A stretch of DNA of 64,000 bases from Microbacterium sp. (GCF_017305435.1 NZ_JAFKIP010000006.1:388395-452394); one strand, 5' to 3'. Positions 31,815 to 40,689 are shown, counted from the stretch's first letter. The notes: a model not told the origin generated them from the letters alone. Numbers and translations: made by a program.

Positions 31815-32090
31815 CTACCGTAACGCCTCGGCGCGACGAGTGATCTCGTCGTAGGCGAGCTCGGCCCCGCCGACCGGCGCCGACAGCGCGATCGGCGCGT
31901 CGACGACGGCCATCACGCCCCCGCCGCCGAGCAGCAAGGAGCAGAGCGTGGGGTTGCCGTCGTGGATGCTCGGGAACTCCACGATGTCACTGCCGCCCCG
32001 ATCGCGCAGCACGCGCGCGTACGAGAGCACGGCGTCAGCGATGTCGTCGGTGGTCAGGATGCGATGACCCTCGATCAGGATGTCTTTCAT
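31815..32090 (-). CDS. small hypothetical protein
   Basis: A 91-residue soluble protein beginning MKDILIEGHRILTTDDIADAVL, with a glycine-rich LLLGGGGVMAVVDAPIALSAP loop and an acidic/helical end. It lies 5 bp upstream of the second DUF7882-like gene on the same strand. I do not recognise a family. The ATG at 32090 is chosen over longer frames because upstream codons read through the palindrome region. Confidence 0.6.
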   Translation of the reverse strand: MKDILIEGHRILTTDDIADAVLSYARVLRDRGGSDIVEFPSIHDGNPTLCSLLLGGGGVMAVVDAPIALSAPVGGAELAYDEITRRAEALR

Positions 32091-32155
32091 GGCTACGCCT
32101 CGCGATGTCGATGTCGGTCCGTGGCATCCAGACAAGCGGATGCCGCGGCGGCGGC

Positions 32156-32196
32156 GCAGGGGCTTGACAGACGTGATCGCGCCTGTCAAGCCCTGC
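32156..32196. promoter_or_regulatory. long palindrome between divergent small genes
   Basis: GGGCTTGACAG (32160-32170) and CTGTCAAGCCC (32183-32193) are perfect 11-bp arms around a 12-base centre. With one bulged base the pairing continues through GCAG (32156-32159) and CTGC (32193-32196). It holds TTGACA on both strands but no matching -10 boxes, so an operator or cruciform-forming site is more likely than paired promoters. Confidence 0.5.
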
Positions 32197-32228
32197 CATG
32201 GACACCCGATCGGGAGGACGATAGACGC

Positions 32229-32384
32229 ATGACACTTGCGATCATCCTCCTCGTCGTCGCCATCGTCCTGATCCTCCTCGGCGTCTTCGTCGAGGCGGCG
32301 AAGTTCCTCCTGTGGATCGGGCTGGTGATCCTCATCATCGCGATCATCGCGTGGCTTCTGAGGGTCGTGAAGCGCAACGCCTGA
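32229..32384 (+). CDS. 51-residue two-helix membrane protein
   Basis: Two consecutive hydrophobic helices (MTLAIILLVVAIVLILLGVF and FLLWIGLVILIIAIIAWLL) end in a basic RVVKRNA tail. GGGAGG lies about 13 bases upstream of ATG 32229. It resembles small DUF6131-like membrane proteins of actinobacteria; the assignment is tentative and the function unknown. Confidence 0.65.
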   Translation: MTLAIILLVVAIVLILLGVFVEAAKFLLWIGLVILIIAIIAWLLRVVKRNA

Positions 32385-32423
32385 CGTCGGCGCCTGACGT
32401 CGGCGAGCTCGCCGAGGCCGGGG

Positions 32424-33533
32424 TCAGGCGCGGCGGTACTGGCCGACCATCGGGCAGTCGAACGGGTCGCGCGCGGCCAGCCCGACGCGATTGAGGTAGT
32501 CGATCACGATCGCGTAGGAGCGCAGGAGGCTCGTCTCGGTATAGGGCACGCCGTGCGTCTCGCAGAATTCGCGCACGACCGTCCGGGCGCGCGACAGGTG
32601 CGGGCGCGCCATGCTCGGGAACAGGTGGTGCTCCACCTGGTAGTTGAGCCCGCCCATCAGCCACGTCGCCCACCAGCCGCCACGGATGTTGCGAGAGGTG
32701 CGTACCTGCTTGGTGAAGAAGTCGAGGCGTGCTCCCTCGGCGATGACGGGCATGCCCTTGTGGTTCGGCGCGAACGACGCGCCCATGTACACGCCGAAGA
32801 CGGCGAGCTGGACGCCCATGAACGCGAACGCCATGCCGAGCGGCAGCAGCAGGAAGACCGGCACGAGCACGAGGGCGATGCGGGCGGCGATCAGACCGAG
32901 CTCGATCCCGCGGCCGCGCACCGGCTCCCGGGAGAGCAGGTGACGGATGCCGAGGACGTGGAGGTTCAGTCCTTCCAGCGTCAACAGCGGGAAGAACAGC
33001 CACCCCTGACGCCGCGTGATCATCCGGCGGATGCCCCGCGCCTGTGCTGCATCCTCCTCGAGGAACGAGATCGTGTCGACCTCGATGTCGGGATCCTTGC
33101 CGACGCGGTTCGGGTTGGCATGGTGGCGGGAGTGCTTCGAGTCCCACCACGAGTAGCTGATGCCCACGGCACCCGCCGCCAGCACGCGGGCGAGTCGGTC
33201 GTTCGCGGGGCCCGACCCGAGGATCTGACGGTGCGCGGCCTCGTGCGCGAGGAACGCGACCTGCGTGAACACGATGCCGAGGGCCGCCGCGATCAGGAGC
33301 TGGAACCAGCTGTCTCCGAGCAGGATGAAGCCCGCCACGCATCCCCCGAAAGCGAGTGCCAGTGCCGCGCCGACGACGGCGTAGAAGACCGGAGCGCGCT
33401 GCAGGAGCCCGAGCTCCTTCACGACCTGCGAGACCTGGGTGTACGCACGGGCGACCGGCGGGAAGGTCTCGCTGGTCGCGTACGTGCGACGCACGGGTCC
33501 GAGTGTCGACGGCGGTGAGACGGTTGCGCTCAT
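32424..33533 (-). CDS. membrane fatty acid desaturase
   Basis: A 369-residue membrane desaturase with the three histidine boxes: HEAAH (97-101), HSRHH (134-138) and a C-terminal QVEHHLFP box. Four membrane helices are arranged as in acyl-lipid/acyl-CoA desaturases. QVEHH, with Gln in place of the first His, is the hallmark of the linoleoyl-CoA/delta-6-like branch. The ATG at 33533 has an AGGAG upstream. It inserts a double bond in membrane fatty acids using a reductant partner not encoded nearby. Neighbours give no pathway context. Confidence 0.9.
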   Translation of the reverse strand: MSATVSPPSTLGPVRRTYATSETFPPVARAYTQVSQVVKELGLLQRAPVFYAVVGAALALAFGGCVAGFILLGDSWFQLLIAAALGIVFTQVAFLAHEAAHRQILGSGPANDRLARVLAAGAVGISYSWWDSKHSRHHANPNRVGKDPDIEVDTISFLEEDAAQARGIRRMITRRQGWLFFPLLTLEGLNLHVLGIRHLLSREPVRGRGIELGLIAARIALVLVPVFLLLPLGMAFAFMGVQLAVFGVYMGASFAPNHKGMPVIAEGARLDFFTKQVRTSRNIRGGWWATWLMGGLNYQVEHHLFPSMARPHLSRARTVVREFCETHGVPYTETSLLRSYAIVIDYLNRVGLAARDPFDCPMVGQYRRA

Positions 33534-33670
33534 GCGGCGGCTCCTGGCGGGTGACGGGTCGGAGCGACCCGATCGGGGAAGCCACAGGCGGATGCCGATC
33601 GCTGAGGCCGACACTACGCTGAGACGCATGCCCCGATGGGCATGTCCCGGCAGACTCGGAGAACCTTCAC

Positions 33671-34588
33671 ATGACTCTCGCGCTTGCGATCGATCTCGGC
33701 GGCACCAAGGTGGAAGCCGCCCTCGTCGACGAGGACGGTTCCCTGATCGAGGGGTCCCGCCACCGCGCGCCGACCGGTGCGGCCGCGGCATCCGACGTCA
33801 CCGTCCTGGCCGACGCACTCGAGGCCGTGATCGCCGCCTGCCGCACGCATCCGCGCTGGGGTGAGGTCGCGGCTGCCGGAATCGGATCGGCGGGACCCGT
33901 CGACATCTCGGCCGGCACGATCGCACCGATCAACCTGCCCGCCGCGCACGGCTTCGACATCGTCTCGGCGGTGCGGGCGGCCAGCGGGCTGGATGCCGCG
34001 CACCTGCGCCTCGACGGCACCTGCATCGCGCTCGCCGAGGCGTGGCTGGGTGCAGCGCGCGGTGTCCGCAACGCGATCATCTTCGTCGTCTCGACGGGGG
34101 TCGGCGGCGGCATCGTCTCGGACGGCCGGCTCGTCGCCGGCGGCTCGGGCAACGCCGGCCACCTCGGCCAGCTGGTCGTCGCCGACCTCGACGGCGACGC
34201 CGCGGCATCCACCGTCGAAGAGCGGGCCTCGGGCCCGCACATCGTCGCCTGGGCCCGGGCGCAGGGCTGGAGCGGCACGACCGGCGAGGAGCTCGCCGCC
34301 GCCTATCGGGCGGGCGATGAGATCGCGGTCGCCGCGGTCGCCCGCTCCGCACACGCGATCGGCGTCGGCCTGTCGAACGCGGCGACACTCCTCGATCTCG
34401 AACTCGCGGTCGTCGGCGGCGGGTTCTCCTTCGTCGCCGACGACTACACGGACCTCATCGCGGCGGGAGTGCGCGCGGCATCCGTCAACGCCTACGCGGC
34501 CCGGCTCCGCGTCGAGCGCGCCGCCCTCGGCGGCGATGCACCGCTCATCGGCGCCGCCGCGCTCGTGCACCGCGCCGACCTCCTCTGA
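33671..34588 (+). CDS. ROK family sugar kinase lacking the zinc motif
   Basis: A 305-residue ROK protein. The N-terminal phosphate loop is LALAIDLGGTKVEAALVDEDG, with GIGSAGPVD and VSTGVGGGIVSDGRLVAGGSG following. The zinc-binding CxCGxxGC segment is absent: the region after GNAGHLGQL continues VVADLDGDAAASTVEE without cysteines, and the usual Gly-His is Gly-Gln. There is no DNA-binding N-terminus, so it is a kinase-type ROK (glucokinase-like) rather than a repressor. It stands alone, 67 bp after the ATG-rich leader of the divergent desaturase. Substrate is uncertain. Confidence 0.85.
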   Translation: MTLALAIDLGGTKVEAALVDEDGSLIEGSRHRAPTGAAAASDVTVLADALEAVIAACRTHPRWGEVAAAGIGSAGPVDISAGTIAPINLPAAHGFDIVSAVRAASGLDAAHLRLDGTCIALAEAWLGAARGVRNAIIFVVSTGVGGGIVSDGRLVAGGSGNAGHLGQLVVADLDGDAAASTVEERASGPHIVAWARAQGWSGTTGEELAAAYRAGDEIAVAAVARSAHAIGVGLSNAATLLDLELAVVGGGFSFVADDYTDLIAAGVRAASVNAYAARLRVERAALGGDAPLIGAAALVHRADLL

Positions 34589-34680
34589 GACGCGTCACCG
34601 GTCGGGCCAATCCGAATCAGGCGTCGAGACGAACCACCTCCAGACGCGGCAGACCGTCGCGTCATGAACGGGAGGTCCCC

Positions 34681-35094
34681 ATGCGCACATCACCGAACCG
34701 CCTCGCCGGAACGATCTTCGGCGCGGTCTACGTCCTCGTCGGCCTGCTCGGCTTCGCCGTCACGTCGGGAGTCGGATTCGTCGCGACCGAAGGAGGCCTG
34801 CTTCTCGGGATCTTCGCGGTCAACCCACTGCACAACATCGCCCACCTCCTGATCGGCGCGGCTCTGCTCATCGCCGGGATCGCCGGTGTCCGACCGGCGA
34901 AGGCCGTCAACACGACGGTGGGGGCGGCATACCTGCTGCTCGGCATCGCCGGGTTCTTCCTCGTCGGCACGCCGGCGAACATCCTGGCCCTGAACGTGCC
35001 CGACCACTTCCTGCACCTCGGTTCGGCCATCGTGCTGCTCGCGATCGGTCTCGGCGCAGAGCGCGCCGAGCAGCCGCGGCGGGCCGTCGCGTGA
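34681..35094 (+). CDS. DUF4383 membrane protein
   Basis: A 137-residue protein with four hydrophobic helices. NPLHNIAHLLIGAALL and VPDHFLHLGSAIVLL carry the conserved histidines of the DUF4383 family. GGGAGG is placed 7 bases before ATG 34681. It ends in a GTGA overlap with the next gene. Function unknown. Confidence 0.85.
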   Translation: MRTSPNRLAGTIFGAVYVLVGLLGFAVTSGVGFVATEGGLLLGIFAVNPLHNIAHLLIGAALLIAGIAGVRPAKAVNTTVGAAYLLLGIAGFFLVGTPANILALNVPDHFLHLGSAIVLLAIGLGAERAEQPRRAVA

Positions 35095-35627
35095 GTGCGG
35101 CCGCGGGGGCGGTCGCGGCGGAGCGGTCTGCGTCCTGGCGCCGCTCCTGGCTCGCCCCCGCGGCGTGGGGCGCAGGGCTCATCCTCGCGGGAATGGGCGC
35201 CGCGAGCATCGTCACCGGCGCTCTCGACGCGCGGATCGCGGGGTTCGCCGGGGTGAGCCTCGGCGTCGCGGCGCTGATCTGGGGCGGAGCGTGCCTCGCC
35301 CGCGGACGCATCGTCGCGCCGCGCATCGCGATCGCCGGCATGATCGCCGCCCTCGTCGACCTCGGCGCTCTTCTCGCGACGACCGGAGGGCGCGCGAGCG
35401 TCGTCGCTGCGGCATCCGCGGGAGCGCTGCTGCTGGCCTGCGCCGCACTGAGCGGCGTCGAGAGTCGCCGCCGCGCCGCCCCTTCTCCGGTGCGCATCGT
35501 CCCGCTCCTCCTCGCGGCGACGCTCGTCGCCGCCCTCGGGACCCCCGCGCTCGGCGCGGTTCAGGATGCCGCGACGCTCCGCAGCGACGGAACGGTGCCG
35601 GTCATCGACCCGCACCACGGCCACTGA
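35091..35627 (+). CDS. hypothetical membrane protein, translationally coupled
   Basis: A 178-residue protein starting at GTG 35091, overlapping the previous TGA. It has four or five hydrophobic segments and a final helix followed by a short outside tail ending HHGH, a possible metal-binding end. I do not recognise a family. Co-translation with the DUF4383 protein suggests they act together. Confidence 0.65.
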   Translation: MSAAAGAVAAERSASWRRSWLAPAAWGAGLILAGMGAASIVTGALDARIAGFAGVSLGVAALIWGGACLARGRIVAPRIAIAGMIAALVDLGALLATTGGRASVVAAASAGALLLACAALSGVESRRRAAPSPVRIVPLLLAATLVAALGTPALGAVQDAATLRSDGTVPVIDPHHGH

Positions 35628-35652
35628 CGCCGCGGGGCGCGCGTCCGCGCGC

Positions 35653-36834
35653 TCACTCGGTGTCGACGGCGTTGGCCTTGGCGACCTCGCCGAGCCACGC
35701 CAGACTGGGCTTGGGATGGCGTTCGAACGTCTCACGATCCCAGCCGATGAGGCCGAACGTCGGGCGGTACGACCCCCACTCGTAGTTGTCCAGCAGCGAC
35801 CAGTGCAGATAGCCGATGAGCGGCAGACCGCGTGCGACCTCCGCGTGCAGAGCGGCGAGCGCGCCGCGTGTGTAGTCGATGCGGCGCTGATCGTCCGCCG
35901 TCGCGATGCCGTTCTCCGAGACGAAGACGGGGAGGCCCGTGACATCGTGCGCCAGGCGCGCCGCCTCGGCGATCGCGGGCGGGTAGTACTCCCAGCCGGT
36001 GAGGGTCTGCTCGACGTCGTCGGGCGCGGGCAGCGGCCCGTCCGCCGTGATCCTGGTGCGCGTGTAGGCCTGCACGCCGACGAAGTCGTCGCCGCGCGAT
36101 GCCTCGAGGAACACCGTCTCGCGCGGGTAGGCGTATGCGCGCATGACCTCTGCGGCCCGGGTGTCGCCGGGATCGGTGTAGAACTGCTGCGGCGCGACCG
36201 GCCACCCCACGGGGCGTCCCGTCGTGCGGACGAGGTCGACGGCGCGGCGGTGCGCCGCGATGATGTGACCCGTGACGACGGGGTCGGGGTCGGGCAGGGC
36301 CCCCGCCTGGATCTGCTGGTTGCCCTCCTTGCCCGCGAAGATCATCGCGAGGATGTTCGGCTCGTTGATCGTGAAGACGTGCGACGCCGTGTCGAGCAGC
36401 GGCAGCACGATCTCGGTGAAGCGTGCGAATCGCTCGACGGATGCCGGGTTCCGCCAGCCTCCGTCGTCGGCGAACCACCGCGGCGTCGTGAAGTGGTAGA
36501 TCGTGATCGCGGGCTGCACGCCGAACTCGTGGCAGCAGTCGATGACGCGGCGGTAGTGGTCGAGCGCCGCGCGCGAGACCATCCCCTCCGCCGGCTCGAT
36601 GCGTGACCATTCGAGCGAGAACCGGTAGGTGTTCAAGCCGGACGCGGCGAGCAGCGCGATGTCCTCGCGATAGCGGTGGTAGCTGTCCGCGGCATCCCCG
36701 GAAGGCTCGGGGATGTCGCTGCCGGGCGCGACTTCGCGCGGCCACCAGTCGCTGTTGACGTTTCCCCCCTCGATCTGGTGCCCGGCGGTCGCCGCGCCCC
36801 AGAGGAATCCGTCGGGGAAGGTCAGCTGGGTCAT
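35653..36834 (-). CDS. GH1 beta-glucosidase
   Basis: A 393-residue GH1 (beta/alpha)8 enzyme. FPDGFLWGAATAGHQIEGG marks the N-terminus, YRFSLEWSRIEP the sugar-binding strand, TINEPN (Glu158) the acid/base and VSENGIA (Glu307) the nucleophile. It is shorter than the usual about 450 residues, with trimmed loops between strands 4 and 7. No signal peptide, so it cleaves imported beta-glucosides in the cytoplasm. It is the last gene of the third sugar operon, 22 bp after the MalG-type permease. Confidence 0.93.
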   Translation of the reverse strand: MTQLTFPDGFLWGAATAGHQIEGGNVNSDWWPREVAPGSDIPEPSGDAADSYHRYREDIALLAASGLNTYRFSLEWSRIEPAEGMVSRAALDHYRRVIDCCHEFGVQPAITIYHFTTPRWFADDGGWRNPASVERFARFTEIVLPLLDTASHVFTINEPNILAMIFAGKEGNQQIQAGALPDPDPVVTGHIIAAHRRAVDLVRTTGRPVGWPVAPQQFYTDPGDTRAAEVMRAYAYPRETVFLEASRGDDFVGVQAYTRTRITADGPLPAPDDVEQTLTGWEYYPPAIAEAARLAHDVTGLPVFVSENGIATADDQRRIDYTRGALAALHAEVARGLPLIGYLHWSLLDNYEWGSYRPTFGLIGWDRETFERHPKPSLAWLGEVAKANAVDTE

Positions 36835-36856
36835 GAGAACGGGTCCTTGTCTGAGC

Positions 36857-37702
36857 TCACTTGAGCCCGGTCATGGCGATCCCCTGCACGAAGTAGCGCT
36901 GGAGGAACAGGAACAGGATGAGGATCGGGGTGACGACGAGCACGGAACCTGCCATGAGCAGGCCGTAGTAGGTGCCGTTGGAACCGACCGAATAGAGCGA
37001 GAGCGCGACCGGGAGGGTGTACATCTTCTCGGTCTGCGCGACCACCAGCGGCCAGAGGAAGTTGTTCCACGAGCCGAGGAAGGTGAGGATCGCGAGGGTC
37101 GCGATCGCCGGTCCGCACTGCGGCAGCACGATGCGGGTGAAGATGCGGAACTCCCCCGCCCCGTCGATGCGCGCCGCCTCCAGCAGCGCGTCGGGGACGC
37201 CCATGATGAACTGCCGCATGAGGAAGACGCCGAGCGGACCCGCGAGGAAGGGCAGGATGAGCGCGGGGTAGGTGTTCACGAGCCCCATGTTCGCCACGAG
37301 GACGAACATCGGAACGAGCGTCACGACGCCCGGCACCATCAGCGTCAGCAGCACGAGCCCGAACAGCGCCTTCTTCCCCGGGAAGTCGAGCTTGGCGAGC
37401 GCATAGGCGACCATCGAGCAGAACACGATGTTCCCGATGACCACCGCGACGGCGACCACGACGGAGTTGACGAAGAACTGTCCGTAGTCCAGCTGCGTGA
37501 GCCAGCGCGAGTAGTTGTCGAGCGTGGCCTGCTCGGGCCACCACGTGATCGGCCGCTGCAGGAGCTCGCCCTGCGTCTTGAAGCTGCCCAGCAGCATCCA
37601 GATGAAGGGCATCAGGGTCAGGATGAGCCCGATCGTGAGGGCGAGGTAGGTCGCGCCGCGCGACCATTCGATGCGTCGGCGCGGACGGGTGATGGTCGTC
37701 AT
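36857..37702 (-). CDS. carbohydrate ABC transporter permease (MalG type)
   Basis: A 281-residue permease with six membrane segments. The EAA loop is DALLEAARIDGAGEFRIFTRIVLPQ and the ending RYFVQGIAMTGLK. It follows the MalF-type gene after 1 bp. Linkage to GH1 suggests import of cellobiose or another beta-glucoside. Confidence 0.92.
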   Translation of the reverse strand: MTTITRPRRRIEWSRGATYLALTIGLILTLMPFIWMLLGSFKTQGELLQRPITWWPEQATLDNYSRWLTQLDYGQFFVNSVVVAVAVVIGNIVFCSMVAYALAKLDFPGKKALFGLVLLTLMVPGVVTLVPMFVLVANMGLVNTYPALILPFLAGPLGVFLMRQFIMGVPDALLEAARIDGAGEFRIFTRIVLPQCGPAIATLAILTFLGSWNNFLWPLVVAQTEKMYTLPVALSLYSVGSNGTYYGLLMAGSVLVVTPILILFLFLQRYFVQGIAMTGLK

Positions 37703-37703
37703 G

Positions 37704-38633
37704 TCAGTTGTCCTTCGAACGCAGCAGCCGGAACTGCACCGCCGACAGCGCCGCGATGAACGCGAAGAGCACGTACGCGGCTGCGGATGCCAGCGAGTAG
37801 TCGCCGTAGCCGAACTGGCTGTAGACGTAGTAGCTGATCGTGAGGGTCGAGTTCAGCGGGCCGCCCTGCGTCATCACGAAGGGCTCCTCGAACACCTGCA
37901 GGAAGCCGACCGAGAGGAGCACCGCGCCGAGCAGGAGCGTCGGACGCATGAGCGGCAGTGTGATGCCGCTGAAGCGGCGCCAGGTGCCGGCTCCGTCGAC
38001 CTCGGCGGCTTCGTACAGCTCCCGCGGGATCGCCTGCAGGCCCGCGAGGAAGATGATCATGAGCGTCCCCATGTTGCGCCACACCGCCATCGCGATGATC
38101 GACGGCATCGCCCATACCGGGTCGTTGAGCCAGTCCGGCCCGTCGATGCCGACCCAGGCCAGCACGGTGTTCATGAGGCCCGAGTCCTGCAGGATGAAGC
38201 GCCACACGACGGCGACCGCGACGATCGAGGTCACGACCGGCGTGTAGTACCCGACCCGGAAGACCGCGCGGAACCGGTCGATGCCCGAGTTGAGCGCGAC
38301 GGCGAGCACGAGGCCGGCGGCCATCGTCAGCGGGATGCCGACGATGACGAAGTAGAACGTGTTGACGATCGAGCGGAGGAAGAGCTCGTCCTGGAAGAGC
38401 GCGACGAAGTTGTCGAACGCGATGAAGTTGACGGCGAAGGGCGAACGCAGGTCCTTCACGCCGAGGTCGGTGAACGACATCGCGAACGAGCCGAGCAGTG
38501 GGCCGAGCATGAACACCGCGAAGATCGCGACGAACGGCACGGCGAACAGCCAGGCGATGAGGGCGGTGCGCCGCCGCTGGGCACGGAAGCCCGAGGCGGC
38601 GGCTCTCGCCCGCCCAGCGGCGGCGACGGTCAT
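37704..38633 (-). CDS. carbohydrate ABC transporter permease (MalF type)
   Basis: A 309-residue permease. I start it at ATG 38633 (MTVAAAGRARAAASGFRAQRRR), 5 bp after the stop of the binding-protein gene. The EAA motif is ELYEAAEVDGAGTWRRFSGITLPL, with MTQGGPLNSTLTISYYVYSQFG in the periplasmic loop. Unlike the other two sugar operons there is no stem-loop between binding protein and permease. Confidence 0.92.
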   Translation of the reverse strand: MTVAAAGRARAAASGFRAQRRRTALIAWLFAVPFVAIFAVFMLGPLLGSFAMSFTDLGVKDLRSPFAVNFIAFDNFVALFQDELFLRSIVNTFYFVIVGIPLTMAAGLVLAVALNSGIDRFRAVFRVGYYTPVVTSIVAVAVVWRFILQDSGLMNTVLAWVGIDGPDWLNDPVWAMPSIIAMAVWRNMGTLMIIFLAGLQAIPRELYEAAEVDGAGTWRRFSGITLPLMRPTLLLGAVLLSVGFLQVFEEPFVMTQGGPLNSTLTISYYVYSQFGYGDYSLASAAAYVLFAFIAALSAVQFRLLRSKDN

Positions 38634-38638
38634 CGGGG

Positions 38639-39925
38639 TTACCAGCCCGTCCCGAGGGAGGCCGCCTTCGCCTCGATCGCGGAGGCCGCATCCTCGGCGC
38701 TCGCGCCGTTCGCGACCTTCTCCGCCTCGGTCTCGATGAACGCCGAGAGCTGGTCCCAGCTGGGAACGGACGGCGGCGCCCACGTGTTCTGGAGCTGGTC
38801 GCTGAGCACCGAGAGACGCGGGTCGTCGGCGAAGGCGCTGCCGCTGAGCACGGAGCTGACGGCGGGGAGGTCGCTCGTCTCGTCGAACCAGGCCTGCTGG
38901 GTCTTCGCCTCGGACAGCCAGCGCACGAACTTCCACGCGCCATCGGCGTTCTTGGCGTCGCTGAAGACGCCGAGGTGGCCGCCGCCGAGGTAGGAGTCGT
39001 TGTTCGCGGAGCCCGCCGGGACCGGGACGGTGGCGACGTTCTGCGCGACCCAGTCGGCATCCTTCATGTCCGCCAGCACGGAGACCATCCACGGTCCCGA
39101 GATGAATGCGGGGTTCGATCCGTCGACGAAGGCCGCGGTCTGCGAATCGCCGTAGCCGGACGTCGGCGCGAGGCCACCCGTGAAGAACGAGCCGTAGTAC
39201 TCCAGCGCGTCCACGAGGGCGTCGTGATCCCACGCGTACGCATCGCCGGCGGCGTTGAGCACCGCGCCGCCCGCCTGCGCGTAGAACGGCATGATGACCT
39301 GAGTGGAGTCCTCGGCATCCCCCATCGGCAACTGGATGCCGTAGGTCGCCCCCGCGGACTGGAAGCCCTTGGCGAACGCGGTCAGGTCATCCCACGTCGT
39401 CGGCGCCGCAAGGCCGGCGGCCTTGGCGAGGTCGCTGCGGTAGTAGAGCACGCGCGTCTCGACGTACCACGGAACGGCGTACGAGACCCCGTCGACGACG
39501 ACCGACTCGGCGGCGGTCGGGTTCATCGTGCTCTCGTCGACGACGCCGTCGGGGACGGCGGCCAGGCCGCCCGCGGCGACCATGGAGGGCAGGAACGAGG
39601 ACCCGATCATGATGGCGTCCGGCACGGTGCCCGCCGCGACTGCCGTCTGGTACTTCGTCATGACGTCGGCCCAGGGGATCGTCGTCACACTGACCTTCGC
39701 GTCGGGGTTGTCCTTCGTGAAGGCGGCCGAGAAGTCGCTCAGGTGCTCGCCTTCTTCGCCCATCGCCCAGATCGTGATCTCACCGGTCGCCGGACCGTCA
39801 TCGATCGTCGTGGCGGCACCACTGCCGCTCGTCGCCGCATCGTCAGCGCGGCCGCAGCCGGCCAACGTCAGCAGTCCGATGACGCCGATCGCGCCGACCG
39901 CCAGTGCTTTACGCCCCATTCCCAT
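38639..39925 (-). CDS. extracellular sugar-binding lipoprotein of ABC transporter
   Basis: A 428-residue family 1 binding protein. ATG 39925 is chosen because AGGAGG lies 6 bases upstream. The signal peptide MGMGRKALAVGAIGVIGLL ends in the lipobox LAGC. The mature part has ITIWAMGEEGEHLSDFSAAF, AVPWYVETRVLYYRSDLAKAAG, FISGPWMVSVLADMK and WKFVRWLSEAKTQQAWF. It heads the GH1 operon and is divergent from a TetR gene with a long shared operator. It likely binds a beta-glucoside. Confidence 0.91.
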   Translation of the reverse strand: MGMGRKALAVGAIGVIGLLTLAGCGRADDAATSGSGAATTIDDGPATGEITIWAMGEEGEHLSDFSAAFTKDNPDAKVSVTTIPWADVMTKYQTAVAAGTVPDAIMIGSSFLPSMVAAGGLAAVPDGVVDESTMNPTAAESVVVDGVSYAVPWYVETRVLYYRSDLAKAAGLAAPTTWDDLTAFAKGFQSAGATYGIQLPMGDAEDSTQVIMPFYAQAGGAVLNAAGDAYAWDHDALVDALEYYGSFFTGGLAPTSGYGDSQTAAFVDGSNPAFISGPWMVSVLADMKDADWVAQNVATVPVPAGSANNDSYLGGGHLGVFSDAKNADGAWKFVRWLSEAKTQQAWFDETSDLPAVSSVLSGSAFADDPRLSVLSDQLQNTWAPPSVPSWDQLSAFIETEAEKVANGASAEDAASAIEAKAASLGTGW

Positions 39926-39967
39926 GGGTCTCCTCCTCGTCGAGTTCGGGGCTGCGCCCCAGTGCCA

Positions 39968-40010
39968 AACAAACCTTGCGATTGCTCGCTTAGTTTGTTC
40001 ACCATAGACT
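39968..40010. promoter_or_regulatory. 32-bp operator palindrome and TetR promoter
   Basis: Nested arms AACAAAC (39968-39974)/GTTTGTT (39993-39999) and GCGA (39978-39981)/TCGC (39986-39989) share one centre at 39983.5, forming a single extended dyad between the divergent TetR gene and sugar operon. A plus promoter, TTGCTC (39982-39987), 17 bases, TAGACT (40005-40010), starts within it. The repressor would therefore control its own gene and probably the operon. Confidence 0.65.
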
Positions 40011-40019
40011 GTGGGCACC

Positions 40020-40643
40020 ATGGATCGCAACCACACTCCCCCGGCCGACAAGGTCGATCTGCGCCGCGTGCGCGGTGATCGACGACGCGAGGCGATCCTC
40101 GAGACAGCCGTCGAGGTCTTCGGCGAACAGGGGTTCCGCGGCACCTCACTGCGCGAGGTCGCGCGACGCGTCGGCATCTCGGACGCGGGTCTGCTGCACC
40201 ACTTCGGATCGAAGGTCGGCCTCCTCGCGGCGACGATCGCCGAACGAGACGAACTCGACCGCGTGCGCCGCGAGGAGGCCGAGGCGGCGGGCGCCACGTT
40301 CGTGGACACCATGCGCACGCAAGTCGAGCGCAATGCGCAGTCCCCCGGCCTCGTGGCCCTCCACGTCGTCCTCTCCGCCGAGGCGACCGATCCGCAGCAT
40401 CCGGCGCACGAGTCCTTCCAGGAGCGCTATCGGCAGATCCGCCACCAGGACGACGAGTCCTTCACCCGGCTGCAGGAAGCGGGCCGCCTGCGGGCCGATC
40501 TCGACCCGCAGCGCGTCGGCCAGCTGGTCACCGCGATGATGGACGGCCTGCAGCTGCAGTGGCTGCTCGACCCCGAGCAGGTCGACATGGTCGGGCTGTT
40601 CGAGGACTTCCTCCGGCTGCTCGAGATCGACCCGGCGGACTGA
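40020..40643 (+). CDS. TetR family transcriptional regulator
   Basis: A 207-residue TetR protein. The N-terminal HTH is DRRREAILETAVEVFGEQGFRGTSLREVARRVGISDAGLLHHFGSK (positions about 22-68), and the C-terminal ligand domain is all-helical. ATG 40020 fits the promoter at 39982-40010; the in-frame GTG at 40011 would be too close to the -10. It is divergent from the GH1 operon and probably represses it, sensing the imported glucoside. Confidence 0.9.
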   Translation: MDRNHTPPADKVDLRRVRGDRRREAILETAVEVFGEQGFRGTSLREVARRVGISDAGLLHHFGSKVGLLAATIAERDELDRVRREEAEAAGATFVDTMRTQVERNAQSPGLVALHVVLSAEATDPQHPAHESFQERYRQIRHQDDESFTRLQEAGRLRADLDPQRVGQLVTAMMDGLQLQWLLDPEQVDMVGLFEDFLRLLEIDPAD

Positions 40644-40689
40644 TCGGGCGCGGTTCGGGCGGGTCGGGCCGGCTTTCGCAGGCGCAGCC

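Noticed and set aside
32164-32192. Paired divergent promoters based on the TTGACA boxes in the palindrome
   Set aside because: At 16-18 bases from either TTGACA there is no acceptable -10 hexamer; the sequence there is CAAGCC on both strands.
36857-39925. A sugar-transporter ATPase in any of the three MalFG-type operons
   Set aside because: None of the three operons contains Walker motifs; the only ABC ATPase in the window (57394-58194) is of the SsuB/TauB type and belongs to another operon.
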